Part shown: positions 62,205-64,000 of the stretch, piece by piece
Numbering within the stretch: position 1 is the first letter of the stretch
How the letters are laid out: each line of letters begins with the position of its first letter
Source of the DNA: Bradyrhizobium sp. 21
GTDB lineage: Bacteria > Pseudomonadota > Alphaproteobacteria > Rhizobiales > Xanthobacteraceae
DNA length: 64,000 bases
Reading direction: 5' to 3'
Assembly: GCF_023073335.1 (NCBI RefSeq)
Contig: NZ_JADPJG010000032.1
Span: 62,001 to 126,000, forward strand
Made by a program: the position numbers and the translations under genes
Notes under the pieces: generated by a model
The model's database searches: none
Told to the model about the DNA's origin: nothing
Seen by the model: only the letters and a program-made list of their open reading frames with translations

Positions 62205-63128
62205 TCACCTATCTGAAGTTCCTGCCGCGACCCAGCGAAGGACCGTTGCGCCGACGACATGCGACGACCATCCCACAAGGAGAAAACAATCACCTTCCTC
62301 CGCTTCGTTTGCGTCAACATAATCATGTAGCCCAATCAAACCGTCGCATGCGAACACATGGCCGAACCGCGGGAGCCCATCCCGATACACGACCGGCAAG
62401 GTCACTCCTGCAGCCTCGGCGATCAGTTGGAGTGAACCTTGGTTGGTATTACCTGCGAATACCTCGCGGATCTCTCCAGCCGAGACACCGCTGCGCTCAA
62501 GCACCGACTTGAGCGTACTGCAGACATTCCTGTAGCTCCGAGCGACTGAATTCGGATTGGCCGCCGATGCAGCCGCTAGCGCCACGTCGGTCGTCGTAGC
62601 GTTGACGACCACTTCGAAGGGGCCCCTATCTGAGGATACGACGCAAGCGACGGCTCCATCGCTGAACAGCGTCGCCTGGCCAAACCGTTCTCTGACGTCG
62701 TTCGCCTGGCCGAAGACAATCACCAGGACGTTCTTGATAGTCTCATCGGCCAGAAGGCACGACGCCAGCTGCAAGGCGCCGCTGGCCACGCTACAAGCCT
62801 GCATTCCAAGCCCAAATATCCTCGCGGGCCCAAATCCCAAGGAGGAGAGCCCAGCCACCAGATCGGTATCCTGGGCGAGCGTAGATGAGGCGCTCGAATT
62901 CGCCATGACGATTGCCCCGACTTGTGATGGCCGGATTGCACAACGCCGCAACGTCCCCTCTGCTGCACTCACGCAGATCTCGCGGAGCGACCGCGTATTG
63001 ATGCAGATGGAACGGAAACCGCGCGCCTTCCAGGCAGACCTTTCCTGATCGGCCAAGTCGGGCAATTCGTCGAGCGACCTGATTTCGCCGACTTTGTAGG
63101 CGAGGCCGGTCAGGTAACTTGGGCTCAT
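62205..63128 (-). CDS. KAS III-like 3-oxoacyl-ACP synthase
   Basis: This 307-aa thiolase-fold condensing enzyme is of the FabH/KAS III type. The active-site Cys is in GMQACSVASG, His in RFGHVFACDGL and Asn in FAGNTNQGS, so the Cys-His-Asn triad appears complete. ATG 63128 overlaps the upstream stop by ATGA; a longer frame start at 63158 is within the neighbouring gene. It probably condenses a starter acyl unit with a malonyl or other carrier-bound extender. It is divergent enough from housekeeping FabH to suggest a secondary-metabolite role. Confidence 0.88.
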   Translation of the reverse strand: MSPSYLTGLAYKVGEIRSLDELPDLADQERSAWKARGFRSICINTRSLREICVSAAEGTLRRCAIRPSQVGAIVMANSSASSTLAQDTDLVAGLSSLGFGPARIFGLGMQACSVASGALQLASCLLADETIKNVLVIVFGQANDVRERFGQATLFSDGAVACVVSSDRGPFEVVVNATTTDVALAAASAANPNSVARSYRNVCSTLKSVLERSGVSAGEIREVFAGNTNQGSLQLIAEAAGVTLPVVYRDGLPRFGHVFACDGLIGLHDYVDANEAEEGDCFLLVGWSSHVVGATVLRWVAAGTSDR

Positions 63129-64000
63129 GTCGCTCCTGACTCGGACCAACTGGCCCACTCTCCGAAAAGATCGTCACCGATCGGGTGCATCAACAGCGCG
63201 CTCGCCGTGCTCAACAGAATCCGATCGTTATGGATCATCAGAGGAGCCGACAGAATATCGCGTAGGTGCCGGTTGATACTATAGACGCTGTCGTTCCGGT
63301 ATCCTGCCAGCCCGCAGATCTCGAGCGCAGCACCGACGACCGAAGTCGCCGTTTGCGAAATGTTGACCTTCAAGCCATTCATGAGAATCGCGAAGCCACC
63401 TGAGGCGTGAGAGCCCCGCTCGCTCGCAAGTGCGTAGCGCTTAAGCGCCGTTTCGAGCTCAGAATTAATGAGCCCCAGGTCACCGATGGCTCTGGCCAGC
63501 AGCACTGCCCCTGGCGAGGTCTCGTTCGGCTTCTTCTTCGCCTCCGACTTCACAAATGATCTGGCTCGCTCTAGCGCGTCCGTTGCGATTCCGAACCAGA
63601 CACTTCCCCACAATACGTGTGCCAGAGGCATCCCCGATTTCGCGAGCAACTCACCATAACGACCGGGAAGTATTTGTTCTTCCGCACCCGACGCGTGCAG
63701 TTGAAATCCGCGGCTACAGGTGCCTCTCATTCCCAGCGTGTCCCAATTGGACAGCGGCTCCAGCGAATAGCTATCTCGGGTCACAACGACGGCGACTTGG
63801 TCAGACGGCGCCGATGTCGAGGTGCGTCGAGCAGTAACCAGTATAGCGTCGGCGTATTCGCCGTATGATATGACCGGCGCATTCTTGGCCAAGATGAACC
63901 GGCCGTCCTGGTACTCAAGGCCGCAAATGCTTCTTCGAATATCACCCCCCACGCCGCCCTCCGTGGTCGCCGAAGCGAACAGCAACTGCTCTTCGGCCAC
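63125..64000 (-). CDS. Acyl-CoA dehydrogenase-like flavoprotein (partial)
   Basis: The C-terminal 291 residues of an acyl-CoA-dehydrogenase-fold protein; the 5' end lies beyond the window. Seen are the middle beta domain (GGVGGDIRRSICGLEYQDGR) and the C-terminal helical domain (ICGLAGYRNDSVYSINRHLR). At the region that usually carries the catalytic Glu (IYEGT) it reads MIHND, so classic dehydrogenation by that base is doubtful; related biosynthetic or monooxygenase-type members also differ here. It is the first visible gene of the overlapping operon. Confidence 0.8.
   Translation of the reverse strand: MAEEQLLFASATTEGGVGGDIRRSICGLEYQDGRFILAKNAPVISYGEYADAILVTARRTSTSAPSDQVAVVVTRDSYSLEPLSNWDTLGMRGTCSRGFQLHASGAEEQILPGRYGELLAKSGMPLAHVLWGSVWFGIATDALERARSFVKSEAKKKPNETSPGAVLLARAIGDLGLINSELETALKRYALASERGSHASGGFAILMNGLKVNISQTATSVVGAALEICGLAGYRNDSVYSINRHLRDILSAPLMIHNDRILLSTASALLMHPIGDDLFGEWASWSESGAT

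Overview
The window reads as GC-rich alphaproteobacterial chromosome, most like the Bradyrhizobium/Rhodopseudomonas group. This is inferred from the caa3-type oxidase operon resembling coxMNOP, a XoxF-type methanol dehydrogenase cluster, a DctQ-DctM fused TRAP transporter and LysR/LacI-controlled catabolic operons. No rRNA gene, complete tRNA, CRISPR array or intact insertion sequence was found.

1-13 kb, catabolism. A LysR regulator is flanked by two mirrored copies of a 42-bp bipartite palindromic element and precedes a creatininase-family amidohydrolase and a CocE/NonD serine hydrolase. A divergent LacI-type regulator faces an operon of TRAP solute receptor, fused TRAP permease, VOC-fold protein, RuBisCO-like protein (RLP) and DUF1537 acid-sugar kinase. 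RLP plus DUF1537 kinase is the signature of 3-oxo-isoapionate (D-apiose-type) sugar-acid pathways. A GH13 alpha-glucosidase follows on the minus strand.

13-28 kb, respiration and C1/alcohol oxidation. Subunits II (with fused cytochrome c), I and III of a caa3-type oxidase, a small membrane protein and a CtaG-like assembly protein overlap one another. A GlcG/HbpS-like protein follows, then a lanthanide-type PQQ dehydrogenase, its XoxJ-like periplasmic protein and two cytochromes c. A CDF transporter, an SDR, a zinc alcohol dehydrogenase and a DUF305 membrane protein complete the block.

28.7-51.2 kb, the most unusual part. A good sigma70-like promoter embedded in a 10-bp-arm inverted repeat precedes five consecutive plus-strand genes: a Hint-domain protein (549 aa), an FN3-like repeat protein (1171 aa), a 1150-aa beta-rich protein, a ComEC-like metallo-beta-lactamase-fold protein (538 aa) and a 3974-aa protein with many LysM-like repeats. 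The last four overlap or nearly touch. I recognise no described system with this set.

51.2-64 kb, mobile and accessory DNA. The C-terminal remnant of a tyrosine recombinase, the 3' half of a tRNA-Lys gene (probable att junction) and an intact integrase mark the left edge of a genomic island. The island carries a ROK-like kinase, an Ala/Glu-rich low-complexity protein with its own strong promoter, a PaaK-like adenylating enzyme, a histidine phosphatase, small proteins and an XRE regulator. A tightly coupled minus-strand biosynthetic operon (acyl-CoA-dehydrogenase-like protein, KAS III, alpha/beta hydrolase, acyl carrier protein, AMP-forming ligase, FabG-like reductase) runs off the right end and looks like a cryptic acyl/polyketide-type cluster.
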